64,000 bases of DNA from positions 4,648,501-4,712,500 of the forward strand of contig NC_134035.1 of assembly GCF_964204645.1 (NCBI RefSeq), given 5' to 3'. This document shows, piece by piece, positions 48,622 to 58,960 of this stretch. Numbering within the stretch: the first letter of the stretch is position 1; every line of letters starts with the position of its first letter. The notes beneath the pieces are model-generated. The model saw nothing but the letters and a program-made list of their open reading frames with translations, was not told the origin of the DNA and searched no databases. The DNA is from Tubulanus polymorphus. Its lineage: Eukaryota > Nemertea > Palaeonemertea > Tubulaniformes > Tubulanidae. The translations under genes were made by a program, and so were the position numbers.

Positions 48622-48760
48622 GGGCCCAGTTGCACAGTCGTGACTTAAGTCCAAAAGTGGTCTTAAATTCTAAGACTGGTCTAAAGGTGTTAGATTGGCT
48701 ATAGAACCAAGTTGGTCTTAGACTGGTCTTAAGTCTAGGCCGTGACTATGCAACCGGCCC
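48622..48760. mobile_element. 139-bp TIR element (GGCCCAGTTGCA type)
   Basis: Left end GGGCCCAGTTGCACAGTCGT and right end ...CCGTGACTATGCAACCGGCCC are inverted repeats. The interior TTAGATTGGCTATAGAACCA is the reverse complement of the core of the 47-bp arrays at 2510 and 11117, which links the minisatellites to this element family. Confidence 0.87.
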
Positions 48761-50854
48761 CTGAAGTTTTAGCAAGTGATAAGTTCTACGAAGTTATCGC
48801 AGTTATACAGGGCTGGGGTCCGGGTCGGGGCAGCCGCGGGCTCTAGCCCAAATTTCTTAGCTCATGAAATACGGACAATAACCCAAGACAATCATTGCTC
48901 GCGCCTTGTCTAACTGTCTACTGCTAATGCTAACATCTGTAAGTTGAAAATGTTTTGAAAATAAAATCGAGCTTTTCGTTTTATCGCATCGACGTTATAA
49001 ACGCAGGACGGAAAGGAATGTCACTAAAGCTTCGCGATATCATCTCAAAATCTCGAATTGAGTATTAAAAAACCTGACAACTTAAAAACAACTTCTACTG
49101 AAATCGCGAATCGGTAATTTGATCATCGTTGATACAGCGAGCGGGATCTATTTTAATCCGAGTGGCGCTTACAGTCCTTCGGGGCGTCGCCCTAATAACG
49201 CCTGTGTATTTCACAAACTACGTCACTGTCATCATCGTCATCATCTTCATCATCATCAGCATCATGCCTGTGAGGTAAAATACTTTGTCACATTGTGCTA
49301 AACACTAGAGAGAGCGGAGAGAGAGCGCGGAGAGAGAGAGCGCGGAGAGAGAGATGAGTTCGGTATCTAATTCCATTAGTATATACTGCAAGAATGCAAT
49401 GTAACGCAATGCCTCATGAACACTTATAATCACATACACACTGACTGTCTCTGAGTGCGTTACGCACGGGAGCCGAGTCCTAGCCTGGGTGTGGTCCTGT
49501 ATCATTAAACAAAACATACACGCCGCCACTGCTGCTGCTGCTGCTGCTGCTGATGCTGCTGTATTTTCTCTCCTGTGGACGAGATGCACGCCGCGTGCAC
49601 CGATTATTTTTAGCAACTTTAAATAAGAATTGCATTTAGGAGAAAAAAAAACTGCCGACGGGAGCAAATTTTCGAAAGTCAGCGTTTTTCATCCGACGGT
49701 TGCAATTTGTTTCGAGTTAAAATCCGACTAAGCTTTCAAATCGATCAGGCACTGAACCGACTTGAACTCGGGAAGCAAAAATTCTGTCGTTACCGACAAA
49801 AATCACGTTCAGTCCAATAAATCGTAAACGAGTCCAATTTTGACGCCGCTTTTATAGAGTGGTATTCATTTCAACCACGCCGGCCGGTTGCGTACTCTTA
49901 TTCATCAGAGTTAAGCCTAAAATTGCGACAGAATCGATAAAACATTCAATGAAACGATCAAAGTTTCTCGTCACAAGTCCACATTCGACTATTCAGGCCT
50001 TTGGGGGAGGGTTGGGGGCGGTGGTTATTAGGGGGGCAGTGTACCGATAACTAAAAACACGAATCAAACGTATCGTTAACGAAACAACGATGAATCGACG
50101 AAATGTTTACAAACAAACAAAGACGCCCTCGTACTGGTTGCTGAACTAGTTGCTGGACTAGTTGCTTCGCTAGTCGTCATGAGAGATAGTCCGCGTATAG
50201 AGGTAGTCCACAATCATGGCGGCGCTAAAAATCAGTCATTTAATATCGATTAGTTTACGTATAAACGCTACACAAACTGGATAAAAATGCGTCAATATCA
50301 ATATTAGAAAAATGTGAAATCTTTTTCTTAAATCTGCAGCGGTGATGCAGCATAAATCGACAGTAAATAAATCGCGTTGTTTATTAATGTGATTTCAATG
50401 ATCGCTCGCTCGCGCGCACAGTCTCGCGCAGCGGCGGCGGTTTCATCATCGACGCTAAATAAACGCTGAATCGTTTTTACAAACGCGAGAATCGTGATTC
50501 CATTCAACGTCGTCGTCGTCTTCGTAAAAACGTTCCGTTACTCGAAGCTAACTCGTTCTGTCTCTCGTTGAGAGGAGAGAGAAGATACGAAATCGATACG
50601 TTTGAAGTCAAGGTCGCGGCACGGGTGATCATCGCGCTGCTGGTTTTTGATATCTAAGACTGTAATAGATCGAAGACAAGCTCAGTCTCCCGGACCCATC
50701 CCCCCTCCCAAACCCTGGACCCTCCATCCCTATGCACACCTAGATGGCTAGTTCAACCTGAGCACAGTTTAACATAGACCCGCGTAAGAATATGTCATCT
50801 ATCAACTCCTAACCTATGAACTACCCGAACCTACAGCGCAACCGCAACGGACCC
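48761..50854. other. Unassigned; simple repeats and G-rich patch
   Basis: (CAT)n-like run at 49226-49265, GAGAGAGCGCGGAGAGAGAG repeats at 49307-49355, (CTG)n at 49528-49562, and GGGGGAGGGTTGGGGGCGG at about 50003-50022, which is G-quadruplex-prone. CTTTTATAGAGTGGTATTCA near 49850 resembles one end of the element at 54500. No gene supported. Confidence 0.55.
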
Positions 50855-51197
50855 CATCCTCCCCGCCTGGCAGGGATTCGGACCTGATGGCATCGAGATT
50901 GCCACGGTAAGAAACTCTGCCACGCTAGACCGAGTGCGCAGCTACACGCGTAGCTTACATGATGTAATTATCAGCCAATCAGATATCCCGTTTTATTTTA
51001 GCCCGTTTTTCCCATCTATAGTTCTTCCCTGAAATTTGCCTCAGCAAGTACAATGAGCAATCTGTTTGGTGCCACAAGTTTTCGCGAGGTAAATCTGCGC
51101 ATGTAGCTGCGCACCAGGTCTAGTGTGGCAGGGGTTCGTGCCATGGATGGCTGAGTGTAGCGATGCCATCAGGTTCGAACCCTGCCGTGGGAGGATG
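50855..51197. mobile_element. 343-bp foldback element with tRNA-like TIRs, copy A
   Basis: The left end (CATCCTCC... GGCAGGGATTCGGACCTGAT) and the right end (...ATCAGGTTCGAACCCTGCCG... GGAGGATG) are inverted repeats of about 75-80 bp. The right TIR carries TGGCTGAGTGT and GGTTCGAACCC, matching pol III A and B boxes but only about 20 bp apart. The interior (CCAATCAGATATCCCGTTTT) is the reverse complement of copies at 61578 and 62507. No transposase frame. Confidence 0.85.
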
Positions 51198-51955
51198 ACG
51201 GACCCTAGTTACTACCGATTCATCTTCACAATTTTCATCAACGACTCAGTCATTGCATTCTACATCGTTTAACGCTACGTTCTTCCTCGTTTCGTAGCTG
51301 AGAAAAATCAGCGAAGTTGAAGTGAATGAAGTTTGACGTCGAAATCGAGTCTCGAAGATAAGCGAAGTATCAACCGTCTATTATGAAAAACTTACTCCAC
51401 GTCGAAAACGTTTACGTTCAACCCGAGTTTATATCGGGTTATAAAACGATATGAGCCCGCAATATTAGTAACGCTATCTATTATTGCTGAAAATCAACTT
51501 GAATCGAGAGTTTGAATGATCACTAAGGGTAGATATCGGGGGGGGGGGGTTGTTGCATCATTGTCACTCCGCTTAGAGGGTTCGAACGTTAGCGGTTAGA
51601 GGGTTCGAACGTTAGCGGGTAGCCCCCGGACTGCTTCAGCCTGGGTCATGTTCTCGCAGCCATCAGTAGACGACAGATCGTCAACAATCGTAGCTAATGA
51701 AGTAAAGTTAAAGGTCATCTCTCGAAGGCGACGGCGTATCCACGGGTATCCACGTCGCCGCTGACAAACGACAAAATAACCGCGTAACGCCGTCGATATA
51801 GCATTCAGATACTTAGATGATAAAAGACGAAGGTCATTTTTGCCGATTTCGAGCATTTAACGAAATTAACGATTTAGAATCGGGGAATACTTTTGAAACG
51901 CTTCGATTGCGAGTAAAAAAACAGCAAATTCATCTAAAATGGGTTAGTAACTAGA
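51198..51955. other. Unassigned; 23-bp duplication and poly-G
   Basis: A G-homopolymer spans about 51539-51549. TAGAGGGTTCGAACGTTAGC occurs twice, at 51574 and 51597. A minus-strand 86-codon frame at 51596-51856 ends in this duplication and has no recognised domain. Confidence 0.5.
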
Positions 51956-52440
51956 TCCACCACTAGACGGCGTGATTACCAGTCAGTCGTAATATACGTC
52001 TATACGCGTAAGCCCTGAAATAGGGTTAACCTCAAGGATAGGGGTTTGGCTGTAATACCGGATCGTCCGCTAGATGGCGTTATTCTTCAGGACAGGGGTT
52101 TGGCTGTAATACCGGATCGTCCGATAGATGGCATTATTCTCGAGGATAGGGTTTGACTGTAATACTGGATCGTCCGCTAGATGGCGTTATTCTTCAGGAC
52201 AGGGGTTTGGCTGTAATACCGGATCGTCCGCTAGATGGCGTTATTCTCTAGGATAGGGGTTTGGCTGTAATACCCGATTGTCCGTTAGATGGCGTTGTTA
52301 AAGGGTATGATGACCACTGGTATGGTGGACGATGGCAGCACAAGTTCTACACGCCGACCCTCGAATCTCCGGAAATAGGGTTATTCTCGAGGATATGCGT
52401 TTGGTTGTTATACCTGATTGTCCACTAGATGGCGTGATCA
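51956..52440 (+). repeat. 54-bp minisatellite with CTCF-like core in each unit
   Basis: TAGATGGC landmarks at 52071, 52125, 52178, 52232 and 52286 give a 53-54-bp period, with related single sites at 51964 (CCACTAGACGGCG) and 52426 (CCACTAGATGGCG). Each unit reads AGGGGTTTGGCTGTAATACC then GGATCGTCCGCTAGATGGCG. CCGCTAGATGGCG fits the conserved CTCF core pattern (CC-C-AG-NGGC). Motif identity is by eye; binding is not shown. Confidence 0.85.
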
Positions 52441-53214
52441 ACAGTCGTTCAAATATGAATAACTCCGATCTCAATTTTTGCGCTCTTTTTAGTCAGTTAA
52501 GCGGCGCACATTCACTTCAAACATTTACAATTCATTTCTAGTCAAAGCTCTGTCCAACAACTAGCGCTACTGGCAAATCCTAAGTACCAATGATTTACCA
52601 TTTTTAGTTACACAAACAACAGAAATTCATGATATATCGATGTATTCAAGTATCAGGTCGGCTGAATTCCTTTTCATAAACAGCTGACAAATAATGTGAT
52701 CGAAAGCTACTTGTCATAAAATCGTGCCATGAACGTTTCTCGAACGTTGACCTCCGCGGTCTCATTCTTCGAAAAAATAAAAAGGTTTCAATAAACAGCC
52801 AATAAATGTCCAATAATCGTAATGAATATCGGCAAGAGACAAGTGTCGGAATCGATATCTGAGAAAAATGGATTTCAGGAAAATTTGCTTAACGTTCAAG
52901 TTGAAGTCCGATCGGAACGATTTAGATGATTTCGATTTCATTTCCGACCCCCGTAATTAACGTCCATTTGGATTTCGGACAAAATTAGTCCAGGCTCGAA
53001 AAGATCAGACTCGCGCAGAGTCTGCTGTAATATAAGATACGCAGAGGTTTCGTCGTTATGAGATTAGTGACTTTAACGAATAAACGTTTAAAATGTTAGA
53101 TAAAAACCAAATATCCCGATTAAAATTCGGGAAAAACGAACGTAACGAAAACGAAATAACTTTTCATCGTCACCGCGATAGAGGGGTTTATTACCTTTCG
53201 ACATGAAATAAAGA
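52441..53214. other. Unassigned unique sequence
   Basis: AT-rich with no recognised gene or repeat. Confidence 0.5.
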
Positions 53215-53790
53215 GGCACTGAAACGAAAAGAAGATGGAAAACATATCCGTAATTAGGCATAGGTGGCTTTTTTACCAGCGAGCAAAATATCATTACGAT
53301 AAGTTGGCGAAAAAGGAGGCAGAAAACGCTGGACGGACTAAAGGCATTTGACTCAGTAGGGTCAGGTAAAAAACATAGTATCATATTAAATTTAGTTATG
53401 ATACATGACGCAAGGAAAAGAAGATGGAAAACATAGGTATCCGTAAATTAGTCATCAGTGGCTTTTTCCAGTGGGCAAAATTTAGTTAGAACATAGGTTT
53501 TTGCAAAAAAAGGACGCAGAAAAATATGGACGAACTAAAGGCATTTGACTTAGAAGGGTCAATTAAAAATGGCATGGCATAATATGAAATTTAGGTATCT
53601 AAAATACATATCTGAAACATATCTGTACATTAGTCATCGGTGGCTTTTTCTAGCGAGCAAAATACTGTTACGATAGGCTTGCGAAAAAGGAAGCAGAAAA
53701 TGATGGGTGAACTAAATACATTTGGGGCTTAGTAGGGTCAGGTCAATGACATAGTATCATATCGAATTCAGTTATCTAAAATAGCCTACA
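53215..53790. repeat. About 190-bp tandem repeat, 3 diverged units
   Basis: GTGGCTTTTT landmarks near 53263, 53457 and 53639 give periods of 194 and 182 bp. Each unit has a GAGCAAAAT-like segment, a GCGAAAAAGGA segment, GCAGAAAA, GGACTAAAGGCATTTG and AGGGTCAGGT. Divergence between units is considerable, so the array is older than most others here. Confidence 0.88.
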
Positions 53791-53994
53791 TGATGGCAAT
53801 CGATGATAGGAGCTTGAATGGAGCCATTAAGGCTGTAAAATCACTACCGATGCTCTCCGGTCCCTTGTGGATAAACAATGAATAAATAATGGATTATAAT
53901 TGATTGAAGTATTAATGAGTGATAATTGTACGCTATGATTTTCAAATGAAAATATTGTTTCATGATTCGCACAACGTAGTTATATTATTAGTAG
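53791..53994. other. Unassigned spacer
   Basis: AT-rich spacer between two arrays. Confidence 0.5.
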
Positions 53995-54480
53995 TAGTTA
54001 TAGTGAACGTGCGTTATACTACAGTAGTTCTGACATACTACCTTAGTTCAGTACATACTACCTTAGTTCAGTACATACTACAGTAGTTCAGAACATACTA
54101 CCTTAGTTCAGAACATACTACCTTAGTCAGTACATACTACAGTAGTTCAGTACATACTACAGTAGTTCAGTACATACTACAGTAGTTCAGTACATACTAC
54201 AGTAGTTCAGAACATACTACAGTAGTTCAGTACATACTACAGTAGTTCAGAACATACTACAGTAGTTCAGAACATACTACCTTAGTTCAGAACATAGGCC
54301 TACTACCTTAGTTCAGAACATACTACCTTAGTTGAGTATGTACTACAGTAGTTCAGAACATACTACCTTAGTTGAGTACGTACTACAGTAGTTCAGAACA
54401 TACTACCTTAGTTGAGTACGTACTACAGTAGTTCAGAACATACTACCTTATAGTTCAGTACATACTATGGTAGTTTCAGT
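53995..54480. repeat. 20-bp minisatellite, about 23 units
   Basis: TACATACTACAGTAGTTCAG repeats with a 20-21-bp period and alternates with ACATACTACCTTAGTTCAGA. The first type contains the near-perfect palindrome ACTACAGTAGT, so the array can form many small hairpins. A higher-order pattern of about 61 bp appears at the 3' end (GAGTACGTACTACAG). Confidence 0.96.
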
Positions 54481-54499
54481 GCACACAAGCCTTCATCAT

Positions 54500-54616
54500 C
54501 AGGGACCACTTTTATAGACTGGTACCATCTTTAACCACTGGAGGCTAACTCAATTGGAAATGAATTGAGTTAGCCCCCCGGGTTAAAGATAGTGCCAGTG
54601 AATAAAACTGGCCCTG
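54500..54616. mobile_element. 117-bp foldback TIR element
   Basis: Left end CAGGGACCACTTTTATAGAC continuing to CATCTTTAACC, and right end GGTTAAAGATAGTGCCAGTG ... ACTGGCCCTG, are inverted repeats of about 36 bp. At the centre CTAACTCAATT and AATTGAGTTAG are a perfect 11-bp inverted repeat around a seven-base loop, so almost the whole element can fold. Confidence 0.88.
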
Positions 54617-55219
54617 GCATGATACCAATAGCTTCCAGTGGTTCGAACCCCGATCCTGCGCCCATCCCCCACGTAAAATTCAGAAAAGGATCCAGACTTA
54701 ATTAAACTGTAGCTAACGTTTTGAAGTGAGCATGTACAGTGTTCTAGCCTATTTGAGGCGAGACTTGGTTAAACTTGTGAACATTGCGTTCTCTCTCTCT
54801 CCCTTTCTCTCCAATCTCTTTCTCTCTCTCTCTCTCCGTGTCGATGAAGTACGATTAAAGTAATCACCGGCGAAAAAGAACATTAACAACGCGCAATAGT
54901 TGGCGTGTTATATGGGTGTGGCCACATATACAGCTATAGCTGCTTTTATTCATTAGCTCATTCAGCTTGTGATAATACACATTAGTCGAGAATAAGTTCG
55001 TTCTCCGATATCAAATACTTTCACGGTCTTCACAAAAAAAGACGATACTTTTTCCCGCAGAATACTGTTTACTGCGTGTATCTGCATATACACGAGCGGT
55101 GCTCTTATGTTATATCTATACGAAGGTCTCGTTGTCGACGGTTTATTCGGTCACAGCCGTACTGCTGGATGCATTGCTTTTAACTGTTACAATTAGTCAT
55201 ATGAACAATAGCTCATTAA
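54617..55219. other. Unassigned; one B-box-like site and (CT)n
   Basis: GTGGTTCGAACCCCGATCCT (about 54640) resembles a pol III B box, but no A box or tRNA fold is visible. (CT)n-like pyrimidine tract at 54790-54838. Confidence 0.5.
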
Positions 55220-55840
55220 CTGCCGAGCGCGCGGAGAGAAGAGCGGAGAGCGAGAGGAGACAAGGGGAAGGGAACGTGAGGCAAAGAATGGAAGATCGGA
55301 CTGGGAAATAATGGAAACGAGAAAGCGAGGAAAGAGGGAATGGGTAGATATTGAGAGAAGAGGGGGAAGGGGCTATTAGAGCTGTAGATGGCAGGGGAAG
55401 GGGAAGGATGGAAGGGAATCTATATGTGCAGCGAACGCTATAGAGAGGGACAGAATGGTAAAGTGAATGGCAAGGGAAGTATTAGAACTGTAGATGGCAG
55501 GGGAAGGGGAAGGATAGATGAGTATCTATAGGGGCAGCGAGTGCTACAGGAGAGAATGGTAAAGAGAATGGGAATGGGTGGATATTAACGGAATAGAGGG
55601 AAGTGAAGTATCAGAGCTGTAGATGGCAGGGGAAGGGGAGGGATAGAGGAGTATCTATAGGCACAGCGAGTGTTACAGGAGAGAATGGTCAAGAGAATGG
55701 GAATGGGTGGATATTAACAGAATAGAGGGAAGTGAGGTATCAGAGCTGTAGATGGCAGGGGAAGGGGAGGGATAGAGGAGTACCTATAGGCGCAGCGAGT
55801 GCTACAGGAGAGAATGGTTAAGAGAATGGACCGTGAACTA
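55220..55840 (+). repeat. Purine-rich 129-bp minisatellite
   Basis: GCTGTAGATGGCAGGGGAAG recurs at 55381, 55487 (as ACTG), 55616 and 55745, giving 106, 129 and 129 bp. Units also share GCAGCGAGTGCTACAGGAGA and GAATGGGTGGATATTAAC. The plus strand is strongly A/G-biased. Confidence 0.93.
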
Positions 55841-56736
55841 TTTTAACCATTATAGGTCAAGTTCGAGCACGCGCACATGTATCACTTAAACCAGTTTTTC
55901 GCTGTACTGAGGGGGGGGTTTCAATGGATTTCACGCCGCATCGATTTTCTGTCACCTTTAAAACGAAAAGTCGAAAGCGATTTTCCGAACACACGGCGCT
56001 CCGTATTACTTATACACGGCGCGGCTCTATTAAACGGACAGTGGAAACACTTTTCACACCCATTATTCGAACGTTTAACAGTCATTACCGGCGACGCCGC
56101 GACGGATCAATCAACGTCGAGATGTTCACACTTTTCGCTAAAAAAACCTCTAAATGACGTTATCGTTTAAAACGGCAATACCTTCGCATACACACACACA
56201 CACACACGATCGCTAAACTGTTTTAGCGTTCCATCAACTTCGCATATACACGATTGTCCGACTGTTTTAGTGTTTCACGAACGTTCCGGACTTTCTAAAT
56301 GTCCAAAAATGATCACTCGGCCCAAAAACGAAGCGCGACGTTTACGCAGCCATATACGTCTTTCGTCCCCCGATTTATTTTCAAAACGAGCTTTTTAACC
56401 CCTTCTTGCCCTTAACATTTTTAAACTAAACAATCATTTGAAACAGGCATTTTTACTGACAGATTTTTTTCTCTTCGGGCGGCGGCAGCGGCGTCCTCTT
56501 CTGCGAGCTGCGTTTCGGGTTAGGCATAGAGCGTGTTTTAACAACTTCCCGGTTAGTGGATGCACTTGAGCTCGACGAAACGGGCAAACACACGCGCAAA
56601 CACCTGTCCAATAGAACCGCCCGATTTCCGTCTCTCGACGAGCGCTGAGCTGCCGCATATGTTCGCTTTCGTTTTTAAAGAGCACTTGAAAATTCAAAAT
56701 TAATTGTCAACCTTCGTTCGTAGCCGATATTTCAAC

Positions 56737-56739
<3 letters not shown>
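55841..56739. other. Unassigned; (CA)n, CpG-rich
   Basis: A G-run near 55910, (CA)9 at about 56191-56208 and a diverged duplication around it (CATCAACTTCGCATA near 56230). Frames of 77-97 codons overlap on the plus strand in different phases; none has a recognised domain. Confidence 0.5.

Positions 56740-56786
<47 letters not shown>
56740..56786 (+). repeat. (AT)n microsatellite
   Basis: About 22 AT units. Confidence 0.98.
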
Positions 56787-56790
<4 letters not shown>

Positions 56791-57159
56791 TCTACATATT
56801 ACGGCCACAATAACAATGGAAAGAAACGGTGTGTAGGACATGTGCTGCCATCGTCCAGCGCGCCACTGGCGGCTGTCACCCGGCCCATAAACCGTCATCA
56901 TACCCTTTAACAACGAAACATAAATACCGGCGACAATGCTTCGATTGTTCCTAATCGCGGGAAATGTATCAAAAGCTTCAATTCGATTTCAGAATGATTC
57001 GTTTATTTAAGTGCTTCGTTCGGTCGTTTGGTCATTTCGCTAGAAGTATTATTATTGGCCGACCTGTAAACTGACCAGTAGGCAAGTTTGACCATTATAG
57101 CGATGACTACGACTCCTTTAACTGACCAAAAGACAACTCGTTCCTGGTCAGTAGAGTAT
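56787..57159. other. Unassigned spacer
   Basis: Unique sequence leading into the 21-bp array, with diverged units (CTGACCAGTAGGCAAG) from about 57070. Confidence 0.5.
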
Positions 57160-57640
57160 CAATCTGTGACTAGGCAACTGTGACTGGCCCATAGGTATGG
57201 TAACTCTAATTGACCCATAGGCAACTGTGACTGGCCCAAAGGCAACTGTGACAGGCCCATAGGCATAGTAACTCTAATTGGCCCATAGGCAACTGTGCTT
57301 AGTCCATAGGCAACTGTGACTGGCCAAAAGGCAACTGACTGGCCAAAAGGTAACTGACTGGCCAAAAGGCAACTCACTGTGACTGGCCCATAGGTATGGT
57401 AACTCTAATTGACCCAAAGGCAACTGTGACTGGCCCAAAGGCAACTGTGACTGGCCAAAAGGCAACTGTGACTGGCCCATAGGTATAGTAACTCTAATTG
57501 GCCCATAGGCAACTGTGCTTAGTTCATAGGCAACTGTGACTGGCCAAAAGGCAACTGACTGTGACTGGCCCATAGGTATGGTAACTCTAATTGGCCCATA
57601 GGCAACTGTGACCAGCCTATATGCAACCTGTGATGGAGCA
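57160..57640. repeat. 21-bp minisatellite, about 20 units
   Basis: GGCAACTGTGACTGGCCCAT repeats with a 21-bp period and is interspersed with a GGTATGGTAACTCTAATTGG variant. A longer-range order is visible (units with TATGGTAACTC every 4-8 repeats). Minus-strand frames of 72 and 99 codons with a seven-residue repeat stay open only because 21 is a multiple of three. Confidence 0.96.
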
Positions 57641-58784
57641 TAGACAACTTAGATCACAACTACCTGTAGGAGACAGTGAATAGCATATAGATTACTGGCT
57701 CAAGGCATAGGTTGACTACTGACTCTTAAGTGACCGGGACTGGCGTCGAAGTCACTAGTTTGACAGTCGCCGCAATCATGACTAATAAAACGCAGGTTGA
57801 ACTAACGGCAATTTGGCAACGACGATTTATCGGATTATAAAATATAAACATTTTCGCCGAATTCGAAGAAAAACTGAAACGCGATAGAGATAGACTTCGC
57901 CCCGGCGGCGGTCTCCGCGAATGAGAACAATAGCTAGAAGAGAAACGCTGATTAAATAAAGACCGTATATAGACTCGTCGGTGTGTATGGGTGTGTTTAA
58001 CCTAGCGCAGCCTGCAACTTCACCCGTTCATTGAGAGATGAGTTTTTTTTTTTGGTTGTCATTCGCCGCGCTGCTGCTACCGAGTTATTAGAAATTATCT
58101 CACCACCCGCTGTTATAGCGCCATAACGAAATAACCAAAGACCCGACCAAATGAGAGAATGTGTATGTGTGTGTCAGTACGGTACGTGGTGCAATTCAAC
58201 AACTGCAATTTAATTCCGTTTTTGTTATCGTCGTTTTATGTTTATATCAAATTTGTGTTATATGTGGAGACAGCGATGACAGTAGGAAGAGTTTTCAAGC
58301 CGCCCGACGATGATTTGTTTAATTAATTTATAACCGCGCGCGCGCACGAAGTGCCGAGGTGATTATCGCAGTTCACGTCCTCGAACAACGACGACGGATG
58401 AAATCACGAGAACCAATTAAAAACCGACTAATTCGATAAATTGTTCTCTAGTACTAGTAGCAGGCAGGCATCGAACGTCGAACGCGTTGCGGCCCTGTTT
58501 CAAAAAAACGTTATCGCGAAAACTATCCAGAGGAAGGATTTGGGAGGGTTCTGACCAAGTGTCCGTTTGAAAACCACTGATCTATGACCGAAGTCCACAG
58601 CATTTCTTACTTTGACCTACTTCAGATCAGAACCAGTCTTTGAAAATCACAAGCGAAAATTTCCAACCCAAATTTATCTATGACAAGTCCACAGTATTCG
58701 TTTATTTACTAATGAGGCATAAATATGGATCTAAATTTTCTAAGTTATCTGAATCCCCCCCCCCGACTACCCTAGATAGCGACA
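57641..58784. other. Unassigned; CGCGCGCGC tract
   Basis: AACCGCGCGCGCGCACG near 58331 has Z-DNA potential, and there is a C-run at about 58755. No gene recognised. Confidence 0.5.
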
Positions 58785-58960
58785 ACCCATCTGTCTTTCT
58801 CCCTCTCCCATGTCCACCTCATCCCTCCGCTTTCCCCGTCCTTTTTTCGTCTTCATCCATCTGCCTCCGCGTCCCTCTCCCTTTCTCGACTTCCCTCTCG
58901 GTCCCTGGTCGCTCTTCCTCACGGCCTCTCCTCTCTGGCCCCCCTCACAGTTCTCTCAAA
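58785..58960 (+). repeat. Pyrimidine-rich tract
   Basis: C/T-rich plus strand (CTTTCTCCCTCTCCCATGTC and similar). The 128- and 68-codon frames over it are Ser/Pro-rich artefacts. Confidence 0.82.

Noticed and set aside
51596-51856. 86-codon minus-strand frame
   Set aside because: It ends in a tandem 23-bp duplication and shows no recognised domain; single-exon coding cannot be supported.
54636-54660. B-box-like GGTTCGAACCCC as a tRNA gene
   Set aside because: No A box, anticodon stem or acceptor pairing can be seen upstream.
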